A stretch of DNA of 64,000 bases, from the NCBI RefSeq assembly GCF_963669205.1, contig NZ_OY769915.1, positions 4,066,001 to 4,130,000 on the forward strand. The letters are read 5' to 3'. This document shows positions 1 through 8,225 of the stretch, piece by piece (positions within the stretch are counted from its first letter, which is position 1; every line of letters begins with the position of its first letter). The position numbers and the translations under genes were made by a program. This DNA comes from an uncultured Roseibium sp. (GTDB lineage: Bacteria > Pseudomonadota > Alphaproteobacteria > Rhizobiales > Stappiaceae). Under the pieces are notes generated by a model. It saw only the letters and a program-made list of their open reading frames with translations. It ran no database searches and was not told the origin of the DNA.

Positions 1-770
1 GCGTCCAGCGACGGATCGTCGAAGCCATCCGACCCGATGACCCAGGCATCGATGCCCGCACTGCGCAACTGGCGGACAAGAACACCGACATCGGGCATGA
101 TCGACGAGAGGTAGACCGCGTCGGGCGGTGTATCCAGTGCCTTGATCTCGGCAATCTGCGGCGACCAGTCAGACGTTCCGAAGCTGAAATTGAGCTTGGC
201 CTGGACCTTGCCGCCATTTTCCTCGATCACGTCTCCGAACCAGAGCGGCGTGCGCGCAGACCAGGAGCCGCCTTCATCCGAAGTGAACAGGACGACGTTC
301 TTCACACCCTGCTTGAGCGCATGATTTGCCGCCGCGGTTGCCGTGAACGGATCGGGCGACACGCCGGTAAAGAAGTTGTCGACGATGCCCGCATGCATCT
401 CCACCTGCGTTGATTGCGGCTGGAAAATCGAGACACCGTATCCGGCGGCAACCTGCGCGACCGGGATCATCGTGTCGGAGAACGGGATCGTGCCGAGCAT
501 GACCACCCCGTCGTCCAGGAACTTCTGTGCGAGCGAGACGGCCGTCTGCGTGTCCGAGCCCGTATCCTGTATGAACAACTCGATCGGCATGCCGTTGATG
601 CCGCCGTCCGCGTTGATCTTTTCCGCCATGCATTTTGCACCCTGGAATTCCGAATAGGGTGCGTAGTCGCCGGTCATGGGAACCGCGAGACCGATCTTGA
701 CCGTATCCGCAGCGAAAGCCGGGGTGGCAGCAACTGCGAGCCCGGCGAGTGTAAGTCCGATTTTCTTCAC
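1..770 (-). CDS. ABC transporter substrate-binding protein, branched-chain amino-acid type (3' part outside window)
   Basis: Reading leftward from a GTG at 768-770, preceded by AGGAGAGGG, the frame stays open to the window edge (256 codons). It begins VKKIGLTLAGLAVAATPAFA, a clear signal peptide, followed by a mature start DTVKIGLAVPMTGDYAPYSE typical of type-1 periplasmic binding proteins of the LivJ/Peripla_BP_6 family. The first lobe contains a Gly/Asp-rich turn (NADGGINGMPIEL) and a D-T-G-S-D-T segment after strand three, as in the family. It should bind an amino acid, amide or similar small solute in the periplasm. It lies 25 bp downstream of the ATPase gene at 796-1521 in the same direction, so it is probably the last gene visible of that operon, with the permeases beyond the left edge. 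Ligand unknown. Confidence 0.85.
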   Translation of the reverse strand, partial: MKKIGLTLAGLAVAATPAFAADTVKIGLAVPMTGDYAPYSEFQGAKCMAEKINADGGINGMPIELFIQDTGSDTQTAVSLAQKFLDDGVVMLGTIPFSDTMIPVAQVAAGYGVSIFQPQSTQVEMHAGIVDNFFTGVSPDPFTATAAANHALKQGVKNVVLFTSDEGGSWSARTPLWFGDVIEENGGKVQAKLNFSFGTSDWSPQIAEIKALDTPPDAVYLSSIMPDVGVLVRQLRSAGIDAWVIGSDGFDDPSLD

Positions 771-795
771 TGTCCCTCTCCTGTTTTACGCCGCC

Positions 796-1521
796 TCACG
801 CGGCATTGGAATGGTCCTCGCCCAGATAGGCATCTATGACGTCCTGGTTGTTTGTTATCTCTCGGGGCGTTCCTTCAGCGATCACGGCTCCCATGTTCAG
901 GACCGTGATCCTGTCGCAGAGCGTCATGATGAATTTGAGATCGTGATCGATGACCAGTGTGGCGCAGCCGAAGCGGGTCTTGACCCAGTCGAGTGCTTCG
1001 GCCAGCTCGTGTGTCTCCTGTTCGTTCATTCCGGCTGCCGGTTCGTCGAGCATCAGAACCTTGGGGTTGAGCGCCAGCGCGCGCACGATTTCCAGCCGCC
1101 GGAGATGACCGTAGGAAAGCGCGTTCGCCGGCATGTGCAGTCTGCCTGCAAGGTCGAACCGCTCGACAGCCTCACCGACGGCGGAACTGTCCTCGTGTCC
1201 TTCGGACCGGGCGGTGATCTGGGCAACCTCGATGTTCTGTCCGACCGAGAGGTTTTCAAAGATGCGCAGGTTCTGGAACGTGCGGGCAATTCCCTTGCGG
1301 GTTCTGGCAGCCGCACCTGTCCCGTCCAGAATGTCGCCCTCAAGGGACATGGTGCCGCTGGACGGCGTCAGGAGCCCGGAAATCAGGTTGATCAGGGTGG
1401 TCTTTCCGGCCCCGTTGGGACCGATCAGGCCGCGCACTTCGCCCGCTGCCACCTCGAAACTGACATCGCTGACGGCTCTGACGCCACCAAACTGTTTCGA
1501 AATGTCATTGAGCACGAGCAT
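796..1521 (-). CDS. ABC transporter ATP-binding protein, LivG type
   Basis: A 241-residue ATPase of the branched-chain amino-acid (LivG) class. Walker A is GPNGAGKTT near residue 34. Walker B is VLMLDEPAAGMNEQE; its AAGMNxxE extension is characteristic of LivG proteins, followed by the switch histidine in LVIDHDLKFI. The signature region is degenerate (LSYGHLRRLEIVRAL), again usual for LivG. I chose the ATG at 1519-1521 (MLVLNDISK) because it overlaps the upstream stop codon in a TGATG arrangement, implying translational coupling with the glutamine-synthetase-like gene; nine further upstream residues in the open frame are not family-like. It would energise uptake by the adjacent binding protein. 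Confidence 0.9.
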   Translation of the reverse strand: MLVLNDISKQFGGVRAVSDVSFEVAAGEVRGLIGPNGAGKTTLINLISGLLTPSSGTMSLEGDILDGTGAAARTRKGIARTFQNLRIFENLSVGQNIEVAQITARSEGHEDSSAVGEAVERFDLAGRLHMPANALSYGHLRRLEIVRALALNPKVLMLDEPAAGMNEQETHELAEALDWVKTRFGCATLVIDHDLKFIMTLCDRITVLNMGAVIAEGTPREITNNQDVIDAYLGEDHSNAA

Positions 1522-2831
1522 CAATAGACATCCTCGTAGGCGGCACATTTCTGTGCGGTGTCCATTTCCTGAACAAAGGCCGCTTCCGCCGCCTTGTGCG
1601 CCACGTAAACCGCCGCGAAGTCTGGGTCGAACCAGCCGGTCACAACCTTGTTTGCTGCAAACCGTTGAAGCGCATCTTCAAGGGTTTGCGGCAGGCGCAC
1701 GAAGCCCCTGTCGCCAAGTTCTTCGGCACTCAGAAGCGAGAGGTCCTCTTCGGTCACCTCAGGCGCGGCGAGATTTTCTTCGATCCCCTGACACCCCGCG
1801 TGAACGAGTGCGGCAAGCGCAAGGTGCGGCGACGCTGCGGCGTCCCCGGCCCGGTACTCGATGTTGAACTGGCGCGCAATTGAGTCCGGATCCGTCGCGG
1901 TCACTGGGCAGATGCGCAGGCTCGCCTCACGGTCCTGAAGACCGAGATTGTTGTAGGCCGCGCTCCAGCGGTGCGGTGTCAGCCGTTCGTAGGAAATGAC
2001 GGACGGCGCCGTCAGCGCGAGAATGCTGTCCAGGTATTTCAGCACGCCCGCGGCGAAAGAGGCTGTCAGCGGCGAAAGGCCGTGCACACCCGCCGCATCG
2101 TAGGTCAACGGTCCGTTTTCGCCCATGAAACTCAAGTGGATGTGAACGCCGTTGCCGACGCTTGCAACGTCGCGAATGGGTGTGAATGTCGCATTCTGCT
2201 CGAACCTGCGCGCGGTCATGCGGGTCAGTTCGCGCGTGATCACCGCTGCATCGGCGGCTTTCACGCCCTCTTCCGGTGCGACCGTCACCTCGAACTGGTC
2301 GGGTCCGTACTCACAAATGAAACTGTCCGGCGTCAGGCCGGCTTGCTCGAGTGCTGCGGCAAGCGTCTCGGCAAATCCGGCATGTTCGGCATGCCCCTGC
2401 AACCCGAATCCCTGATGCGTCAGTGTCGAACCGGCGGCGAACTGGAATTCGTGCTCGAACGCCGCCAGCAGCCGGGCACCGGTGAGGTCCTTCAGGCGGG
2501 CCAGGGCAGCATTCAGGATGGAACGGGTGCAAAACCCCCAGGGCCGGCCGTCCAGCGTTCTGATGTCCGACAGCATGAAGCGCTCGGGCGGCGTGCCGTC
2601 CTCGAAATCCACCGTTACATCGGCTGACTGATCCGGGATCAGGGCCAGATCACCGAATGAACCGAAAGGGCTGTCTGCAATGGTGTCGAAACAGGTGATC
2701 TGAACATTCGTCGGCACCCAGCCCATGCCGCGTTCGCGCCGCTTGTTCAGCTGGTCCGCCGGAAAGGCCTTGCCGCGCGTTTTTCCCGACAGATCGGATG
2801 TCGCGGCGAATATCATCGGCTTACGTATCAT
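1521..2831 (-). CDS. glutamine synthetase family protein (gamma-glutamyl-amide ligase type)
   Basis: 436 residues, the length of type-III/PuuA-like glutamine synthetases. The metal and ATP site motifs are in order: EHEFQF (E126/E128), CEYGPDQFEV (E174/E181), NGVHIHLSF (H230/H232), then RLTPHRWS, DREASLRICP and the C-terminal EYRAGDAAASPHLALAAL that replaces the usual REFRxxDxxxNPYL segment. Such enzymes ligate glutamate to ammonia or to an amine (gamma-glutamylputrescine synthetase in polyamine catabolism). Its place between an RpiR regulator and an amino-acid-type ABC transporter, with an amidohydrolase transcribed divergently, favours a catabolic gamma-glutamylation role over nitrogen assimilation. 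That is inference; the amine substrate cannot be read from sequence. The start overlaps the regulator's 3' end by 11 bp. Confidence 0.85.
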   Translation of the reverse strand: MIRKPMIFAATSDLSGKTRGKAFPADQLNKRRERGMGWVPTNVQITCFDTIADSPFGSFGDLALIPDQSADVTVDFEDGTPPERFMLSDIRTLDGRPWGFCTRSILNAALARLKDLTGARLLAAFEHEFQFAAGSTLTHQGFGLQGHAEHAGFAETLAAALEQAGLTPDSFICEYGPDQFEVTVAPEEGVKAADAAVITRELTRMTARRFEQNATFTPIRDVASVGNGVHIHLSFMGENGPLTYDAAGVHGLSPLTASFAAGVLKYLDSILALTAPSVISYERLTPHRWSAAYNNLGLQDREASLRICPVTATDPDSIARQFNIEYRAGDAAASPHLALAALVHAGCQGIEENLAAPEVTEEDLSLLSAEELGDRGFVRLPQTLEDALQRFAANKVVTGWFDPDFAAVYVAHKAAEAAFVQEMDTAQKCAAYEDVY

Positions 2832-3687
2832 GTCTGAGTTCCTGCCTCCCCTCCGTCAGGGCGTCCCAAGCCGACACGCGCTTGCTGTGCTTGCTCCAGT
2901 CCGTTTCGGCAACCCGCGTCATGATGGCCTCCATCAGGGTGAAACCGGCAGCGTAGCTGTCCCAGACGGTTCCACTCTCAACCGGAACGGCGAGCGTTTC
3001 GCTCGCGTGGGTCACGGCAGGCGACAGCCACTTGTCCGTCAGCACGACGACATTCGCCTTTCTTTCCGTTGCCGCGAGCTTTGCCAGATCGGTGACGGTT
3101 TTTTGATAGCGGCGGAAATCGACGACGAAGAGCACATCCTTGCCGCGCATTCTCAAAAGACTGTCGGGCCAGGTTTCCGGGTCCGGGTCCATATGAAACA
3201 CATCATCGCGCAACCGTTTGAGATGGCGGCTGAGATGTTGCGCCACCAGATCGCTCACGCGCCCGCCCATGACGAAAACCCGCCGTCCCGGATCGCTCAG
3301 AAGGCCACAGACACGTTCGAACTGCGCATCGGTGATGCTCTGCGCCATCTCGTCGATAAGCGCATTGGCCCGTCTGGTGAAATCGCCAAGAAACGAGCCG
3401 TCGACCTGCCGCTCCACCACCATCAGCTCGATCGGCGAACGCTGGCTCGCCTTGAGCTCCCGGATCAGCCTGCGCTGAAAGTCCTGATAGCCCTGAAATC
3501 CCAGTTTCGAGACAAAACGCGAGATCGACGGAGACGAAACGCCGGTGCGTTCGGCCAGAACCTGGATGGGTTCCAGACCGGCAAAGGGATAATCCGACAG
3601 AAGCGTTGTCGAGAGCTTGCGCTCCGCCCCGGTCAACGCCTCCGACGTTCCGGTAATCAGATCACGGATTGTGCTGTGAGCTACCAT
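2821..3687 (-). CDS. MurR/RpiR family transcriptional regulator
   Basis: About 288 residues from the ATG giving MVAHSTIRDLI; the frame is open 12 codons further upstream. The N-terminal HTH_6 domain (LTGAERKLSTTLL...LAERTGVSSPSISRFVSKLGFQGYQDFQRRL) is typical of RpiR proteins. The C-terminal half is a SIS domain (GRRVFVMGGRVSDLVAQHLSRHL, later DVLFVVDFRRYQKTV and ANVVVLTD) that normally senses a phosphosugar or related metabolite. It is the first gene of the leftward operon and faces the amidohydrolase gene across about 90 bp, so it probably controls both directions. No operator is obvious to me in that short AT-rich gap. Confidence 0.88.
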   Translation of the reverse strand: MVAHSTIRDLITGTSEALTGAERKLSTTLLSDYPFAGLEPIQVLAERTGVSSPSISRFVSKLGFQGYQDFQRRLIRELKASQRSPIELMVVERQVDGSFLGDFTRRANALIDEMAQSITDAQFERVCGLLSDPGRRVFVMGGRVSDLVAQHLSRHLKRLRDDVFHMDPDPETWPDSLLRMRGKDVLFVVDFRRYQKTVTDLAKLAATERKANVVVLTDKWLSPAVTHASETLAVPVESGTVWDSYAAGFTLMEAIMTRVAETDWSKHSKRVSAWDALTEGRQELRHDT

Positions 3688-3779
3688 GTCATGCACAGTG
3701 ATCTGATAAAAAAATCTTGTCAAGCTTTCCTATTTGTGACGAAATGAAAAAAGATTATCAAATCCCTCTGGAGCTCCTC

Positions 3780-4571
3780 ATGCTCAAGGAAGCGGCATAT
3801 TCCGCGGAAAATATGGGCAAAACCATCCTCGCTGACGCGGATCCCGAACCGGTCGACTGCATCAGTGGACGAGAAGGTGCGGACATTGTGCTCGTCTGTG
3901 AACATGCCGGCCGCGCCATACCTCAAAGGCTCGGGACCCTCGGACTGACATCGGAAGATCTGGACCGGCACATTGCCTGGGATATCGGTGCTCTTGCCGT
4001 TTCGGAACGGATTGCGGCAAATCTTGGCGCAGATCTGGTAAAACAGCGCTATTCACGCCTTGTCTATGACTGCAACCGTCCTTTCGAGGCGCCGGACGCT
4101 ACGCCCGAAGTCAGCGAGGACGTTGCGATCCCCGGCAACCAGAACCTCTCCAAAGAAGAACGGATGATCCGCAAACGGGTGATCTTCGATCCCTATGATG
4201 CCGCGCTGACCGCGATACTGGATGAGCGGCCGAAACGCGCCGCATTTGCCATCCATTCCTTCACGCCGGTCTATCTGGGCAAGCACCGCCCCTGGCATCT
4301 GGGTCTTCTTTCAAGAACGGACCCCGAGACCGCCGACATTATTGCGGCAACCATTCTAAGGCGCGACAACCGGATGCTTGTCGGCAAGAATGTGCCCTAC
4401 ATGATCGAGGAAGACAGCGACTGGTTCATCCCGCGTCATGCCGAACCCCGGGGTCTTGCCCACTGCCTGGTTGAAATCCGCAACGATCTTATCGACACCG
4501 AGGAAGGCCAGGATCTTTGGGCCGGTCATCTGACCGCCGCCTTCAAGGACGTCCTGGAGAAAAGGAAATGA
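3780..4571 (+). CDS. N-formylglutamate amidohydrolase family protein
   Basis: 263 residues from the ATG at 3780 (MLKEAAYSAEN), which has CTGGAG six bases upstream; in-frame starts at 3717 (TTG) and 3744 (ATG) are possible but lack a good ribosome site. Conserved FGase features are visible: DIVLVCEHAGRAIP near the N-terminus, HIAWDIGA, the RYSRLVYDCNRP segment, AIHSFTPVYLG, and ENVPYM-like KNVPYMIEED near the C-terminus, where active-site His, Arg and Glu residues lie. The family hydrolyses N-formylglutamate to formate and glutamate (HutG) or related N-acyl amino acids. No histidine-utilisation genes are nearby, so the substrate is more likely tied to the adjacent ligase and transporter. It overlaps the next gene by ATGA. 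Confidence 0.85.
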   Translation: MLKEAAYSAENMGKTILADADPEPVDCISGREGADIVLVCEHAGRAIPQRLGTLGLTSEDLDRHIAWDIGALAVSERIAANLGADLVKQRYSRLVYDCNRPFEAPDATPEVSEDVAIPGNQNLSKEERMIRKRVIFDPYDAALTAILDERPKRAAFAIHSFTPVYLGKHRPWHLGLLSRTDPETADIIAATILRRDNRMLVGKNVPYMIEEDSDWFIPRHAEPRGLAHCLVEIRNDLIDTEEGQDLWAGHLTAAFKDVLEKRK

Positions 4572-5209
4572 TGCTCACACGCGAGGTCCCGCTTGTCACG
4601 GCGCAGTCCGGACTGCTCTTCATAGACGTCCAGAACTTTGCCGCGCATCGCAAGGGTGCTGAATTCGAGGGGCTCTCCGACGAGGCGTTCGACCGGAAAT
4701 ACGGCTGGTTCTTTTCGCAAATGAAATCCAGCGTGGTTCCCAACATGCAACGGCTTCAGAAAGCCTGCCGCAAGAGCGACATCGAAGTGATGTACACGAC
4801 GATTGAAAGCCTCACGAAAGACGGACGCGACCGCAGCCTTGACTACAAGATCACCGGGTTCAATGTGCCAAAGGGATCATGGGACGGAAAGGTGATCGAT
4901 GAACTGGAACCGGGAGAGGATGAAATCCTGTTTCCCAAGTCCTCCTCCTCCGTCTTCGTTTCCACCCACATTCACTACGTGCTCGGCAATCTGGGCATCC
5001 GGCAACTGGTGATCAGCGGCATCGTCACCGATCAATGCGTCGAAAGCGCGATCCGCGACGCCTGTGATCTCGGTTATCTGGTTACCCAGGTCACCGACGC
5101 CTGCCTGACCTATACCCAGGAAAGGCACGACAATTCGTTGAAGACCATCAAGGGGTACTGCCGGCAGGTCACCACAGACGAGCTGATCGCGGAATTGGAA
5201 ACCGCATAG
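4568..5209 (+). CDS. cysteine hydrolase, isochorismatase/nicotinamidase fold
   Basis: 213 residues starting at 4568 in an ATGA overlap with the upstream stop, with GGAGAAAAGGA as ribosome site. The triad of the family is visible: Asp20 in LLFIDVQN, a Lys in the FPKSSSSVF segment, and the nucleophile Cys in ISGIVTDQCVESAIRDA, followed by the usual GYLVTQVTDACLTYTQERHDNSL. Members hydrolyse amides, carbamoyl compounds or isochorismate. Coupled to an N-formylglutamate-amidohydrolase-like gene, an amidase or ureidohydrolase role is more likely than siderophore synthesis, but the substrate is unknown. Confidence 0.85.
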   Translation: MMLTREVPLVTAQSGLLFIDVQNFAAHRKGAEFEGLSDEAFDRKYGWFFSQMKSSVVPNMQRLQKACRKSDIEVMYTTIESLTKDGRDRSLDYKITGFNVPKGSWDGKVIDELEPGEDEILFPKSSSSVFVSTHIHYVLGNLGIRQLVISGIVTDQCVESAIRDACDLGYLVTQVTDACLTYTQERHDNSLKTIKGYCRQVTTDELIAELETA

Positions 5210-5228
5210 CCGGCGTGGCATTGAAAGA

Positions 5229-5254
5229 GCCCGGCGCTGAATTCGGCGCCGGGC
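5229..5254. terminator. hairpin between convergent genes
   Basis: A ten-pair stem (GCCCGGCGCT and GGCGCCGGGC, one G-U pair) with a six-base GAATTC loop lies between the stop codons of the converging hydrolase (5209) and isomerase (5278) genes. There is no strong U-tract on either side, so termination may be shared or partial. Confidence 0.6.
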
Positions 5255-5277
5255 AGATGAGCAATGGAATGCCCATC

Positions 5278-6141
5278 TTATCCGAAAAGGTCCTTGAACC
5301 GGTCGATGCAGAGCCGGAAGCCCGCCTCGAAATCGCCATTGCCCGGATGATAGACGCTCTCGAAAGAGATTACGCCATCGTAGCCATCGGCCTTCAGGGC
5401 GGCAGCCATCGGCGCGAACTGATCCGCGAGCTGCCCCTCGCCCATGCGTCTGACTTCAAGCGTTGCCCGTGGTGTGTCCACGAGCACGTCCTTGATGTGC
5501 ACATGGCCGAGATAACCACCCTTCAGCTCCTCGTAGCCGTCCGGATAGGCCCGCTCGTGGCACCAGCAGTTGTTCGCCGCATCCCAAAGGACCTTGAGCA
5601 CATCCCTGGCGCCGAGATCGTCGATCAGCTTGCGCGCGGTGTAGTTGGAGTTGACCATCGTGCCGTTGCCGGTTTCAACGACAAGCGTCAAACCTTCCGA
5701 TCTTGCCAGGTCTACCGCCGGAGCGATCAGGGGAAGCGAAGCCTCCCACGCCCCCTTGGCGACGTTCCATTTTTCGGCACCACCCTTGCCCCAGAGGATC
5801 TGCTCTTTCTTGTTGGTCATGATCCGGACCAAGGGCGAACCGAGCTCATGCGCCATGTCCATGACACGCTTCAGGGCGTCCATATGCGTTGTGTGTAACG
5901 CGTCTCCCGGTTTGTTCGCCGTTGTCATGCCGGCAAACACGTGGCGTGACAGACAGCTGACCGGCTTGCCGTGCTTTTCCAGCAGCGCCTTGATCCCGGC
6001 AATCTCTTCACGTGTGTGATCGCCGACTTCTTTCTCTCCGACAAATTGCAGCTCGGCGTAGTCCAGGCCGAATTCGTCCATTACGGTCAGCGCGTGACCG
6101 AGATCACGGCTGATTCCGTCGCAAATGACACCGAGTTTCAT
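5278..6141 (-). CDS. sugar phosphate isomerase/epimerase family TIM-barrel protein
   Basis: 287 residues of the AP-endonuclease-2/xylose-isomerase-like barrel family. Visible metal-site signatures are LTLVVETGNGTMVNS (Glu of strand five), LWDAANNCW (Asp/Asn), GYLGHVHIKDV (His and Asp) and DGVISFESVYHPGN (last Glu). The start ATG overlaps the stop of the upstream dehydrogenase gene (ATGA), so the two are translationally coupled and probably act in one pathway. Family members include hydroxypyruvate isomerase, tagatose 3-epimerase-like enzymes and inosose dehydratase; I cannot choose among them. Confidence 0.85.
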   Translation of the reverse strand: MKLGVICDGISRDLGHALTVMDEFGLDYAELQFVGEKEVGDHTREEIAGIKALLEKHGKPVSCLSRHVFAGMTTANKPGDALHTTHMDALKRVMDMAHELGSPLVRIMTNKKEQILWGKGGAEKWNVAKGAWEASLPLIAPAVDLARSEGLTLVVETGNGTMVNSNYTARKLIDDLGARDVLKVLWDAANNCWCHERAYPDGYEELKGGYLGHVHIKDVLVDTPRATLEVRRMGEGQLADQFAPMAAALKADGYDGVISFESVYHPGNGDFEAGFRLCIDRFKDLFG

Positions 6142-7046
6142 GCTTTCTTGGCTCCCTCGCGATGGAGTTCAGCCCCGATGATCTCCTCGATCACCCGTGT
6201 GCAGATCCAGTTGTCGCCATTCGGGTATTTGGTCTTGCCCGCATGAAAGATCTGCATGGCGGCGGCAGCCGTGTGAAGCGGCACACCGAGTTCCTCGCCA
6301 AGGTTCATCGAAATGGTAAGATCCTTGTGCATGGTATTGATATGGCTGCCGGTTCCCTCGAACTGGCGGTCGATGATCTTCTGCAAGGCGTTGTTGACCA
6401 CACCGCACCCGGCAGAGGACGTGGAAAACACGTCGAGGATGACCTGGCCGGGCACGCCCGCCTTTGCCGCGAGCGCTGCGGCCTCGAATGTTGCCGAGAA
6501 CTGGGATCCGATCAGCGACTGCAGGCAGGCCTTGACCGTCTGGCCATCACCCGCGCGGCGTCCCACGCGGTGGATGTTTGCCGAAACGGCCTCCATCACC
6601 GGGCTGTATTCATCCAGGACCGCGTCGGGAGCGGCCGCCATCATGGTCAGCGTGCCGCCCTGTGCACCCGGAAAACCACCTGAAACAGGACTGTCGATCA
6701 GGTGGATGCCGCTGCCTTCCAGCATTGCGCCGACTTCGCGGCCCTCTCTTGGCTTGATGGTCGCCGTCAGGATGATGACACTGCCCGGTGCCATGGTCTG
6801 ACGCAGTCCGCCATCGCCGAAAATGACGTCCTTGACCTGGTCGCCATTCATCACCATCACGAAGACCGCGTCTGCACCCCTGCCGACATCTCCCGCGCTT
6901 TCCGCAAGGGCTCCGCCCATCGCCTCGAACGCGCTCATTCTGTCGGGGGAAAGATCGAATCCCCTGGTTACGAAGCCGTTTGCGATCAGGTTCTTCGCGA
7001 GCCCGGAGCCCATGTCACCCAATCCGATTACACCTGTCTTTTGCAT
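6138..7046 (-). CDS. NAD(P)-dependent oxidoreductase, 3-hydroxyisobutyrate dehydrogenase family
   Basis: 302 residues from the ATG at 7044-7046, seven bases after CGGAGG. It has the N-terminal Rossmann GVIGLGDMGSGLAKNL (GxGxMG), the substrate motif DSPVSGGFPGAQGGTLT, and the catalytic-lysine helix GQTVKACLQSLIGSQ. The family reduces or oxidises beta-hydroxyacids such as tartronate semialdehyde, L-threonate or 3-hydroxyisobutyrate. Beside an isomerase/epimerase and a FadR-type regulator it probably works on a sugar-acid intermediate. It is one of three related enzymes in the window (others at 15404 and 34079). Confidence 0.88.
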   Translation of the reverse strand: MQKTGVIGLGDMGSGLAKNLIANGFVTRGFDLSPDRMSAFEAMGGALAESAGDVGRGADAVFVMVMNGDQVKDVIFGDGGLRQTMAPGSVIILTATIKPREGREVGAMLEGSGIHLIDSPVSGGFPGAQGGTLTMMAAAPDAVLDEYSPVMEAVSANIHRVGRRAGDGQTVKACLQSLIGSQFSATFEAAALAAKAGVPGQVILDVFSTSSAGCGVVNNALQKIIDRQFEGTGSHINTMHKDLTISMNLGEELGVPLHTAAAAMQIFHAGKTKYPNGDNWICTRVIEEIIGAELHREGAKKA

Positions 7047-7252
7047 CCAAAATCCTCCGGTTGCACAACGAGATAGGCCGGCGGGACGGACCATGCCGGC
7101 ATCGATATGCGGGATTTCAAACGGCGGCTCTTGCAAAGAGTTGCCGGCGCCGGGCGGGTCCGGAAGACACCCGCTGCCCATGTGACGTCGTCATGCCAGC
7201 CTCGGACAACGTCATTGCGACGCTGGTGCACATCGGCAGGCATGACAATTTA

Positions 7253-7951
7253 CTAGAATGTCGCCTCCACATATTTCCAGGCTGCGCTCAAATGCGCGAC
7301 TAGGGCTTCCTCGGCGCGCGCCGGGTCTCTCTCCAGAATAGCGTCGTAGATGGCCTTGTGATCCAGATAGACGGATCTGTTGTGGTCATCGGACCGCGTC
7401 ATGCGCGCCCAGTTCGGTGACAGCCAGGCCGTGAAGCCCTCGTGCATTGCCGGGAAAATCGGATTGCTGCCGATGCGATAGAGGACGCCGTGAAAGGCAA
7501 TATCCGTTCGGAAAAACTCTTCAGAGTTGTCAAGCGCTTTCTCGTTGGCCTGGAGCGCGGCCTTTAGGTCGGAGATGTTGTCCTTGGTGGCGTTGATGGC
7601 AGCGTCCCTGACAAGGCCGCGCTCGATGAATACCCTGCTCTGGTAGAGGTTCTGCACACCGCCCGGTTCGTTCAGAAGATAGCGCACGATGGTGCCGGTC
7701 GCATTGAGCAGCGTGCCGTAATCGGGCCTTCGCACCACCGGCCTGAAGCGCGGCCGCAATTCTATCAGCCCGCGATTGGCAAGCGCCGAAATCGCTTCGC
7801 GCACGACGGTCCTGGACGTACCGAACTCCTCCATGAGATCGCGCTCGGGCGGCAATGGCTTGTTGTTCGCCAATTCGCCCGACGCGATGCGGGCTTCCAG
7901 TGCGGTCACGATCGTGTCCGCAGCCCGTTTCTCTCCCTGTTTGTCCGGCAT
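7253..7951 (-). CDS. FadR-subfamily GntR transcriptional regulator
   Basis: 232 residues from the ATG at 7949-7951 (MPDKQGEKRAADTIV). The winged helix is standard (LPPERDLMEEFGTSRTVVREAISALANRGLIELRPRFRPVV), followed by an all-helical FCD domain with the expected metal/ligand histidines (DIAFHGVLY and a C-terminal HLSAAW). A longer reading from a TTG at 8002 is open, but it would place a perfect palindromic operator inside the coding region, so I prefer 7951. FCD regulators usually respond to hexuronates or related sugar acids. That fits the divergently transcribed enolase-superfamily gene at 8226, whose upstream region carries the same operator. Confidence 0.88.
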   Translation of the reverse strand: MPDKQGEKRAADTIVTALEARIASGELANNKPLPPERDLMEEFGTSRTVVREAISALANRGLIELRPRFRPVVRRPDYGTLLNATGTIVRYLLNEPGGVQNLYQSRVFIERGLVRDAAINATKDNISDLKAALQANEKALDNSEEFFRTDIAFHGVLYRIGSNPIFPAMHEGFTAWLSPNWARMTRSDDHNRSVYLDHKAIYDAILERDPARAEEALVAHLSAAWKYVEATF

Positions 7952-7966
7952 CGTGGCGGTAGCCAA

Positions 7967-7979
7967 TTGGTTGTACCAA
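7967..7979. promoter_or_regulatory. putative FadR/UxuR-type operator
   Basis: TTGGT-TGT-ACCAA, a 5+3+5 palindrome of the kind bound by FCD-type GntR regulators (related to the TTGGTATACCAA element of UxuR/ExuR). It lies 16-28 bases upstream of the regulator's ATG, consistent with autoregulation. Confidence 0.7.
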
Positions 7980-8171
7980 ACTCTTGTTTGCTTTGACCAC
8001 AATGCTATGCCCCCATATTGGGCGAAAGCAAGCGTTTCCGCACATCATTTGATCACTATAAAAAAAATACAGGAAAAACAGGCAGTTAAAATATTTTTTA
8101 AATCGATTTAAATGGATTGACGGGAAACACTCTTGACTCACCTTTCAATTCGCGCTCTGCTCCATGCGAAC

Positions 8172-8184
8172 TTGGTCGAACCAA
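8172..8184. promoter_or_regulatory. putative FadR/UxuR-type operator
   Basis: TTGGT-CGA-ACCAA, the same 5+3+5 palindrome as at 7967, about 42 bases upstream of the enolase-superfamily start. The matching pair on the two sides of the divergent promoter region suggests that the regulator at 7253-7951 controls both directions. Confidence 0.7.
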
Positions 8185-8225
8185 AACAAATAACATAGTG
8201 TTCTTGGCATCTTGGGAGGGATACC

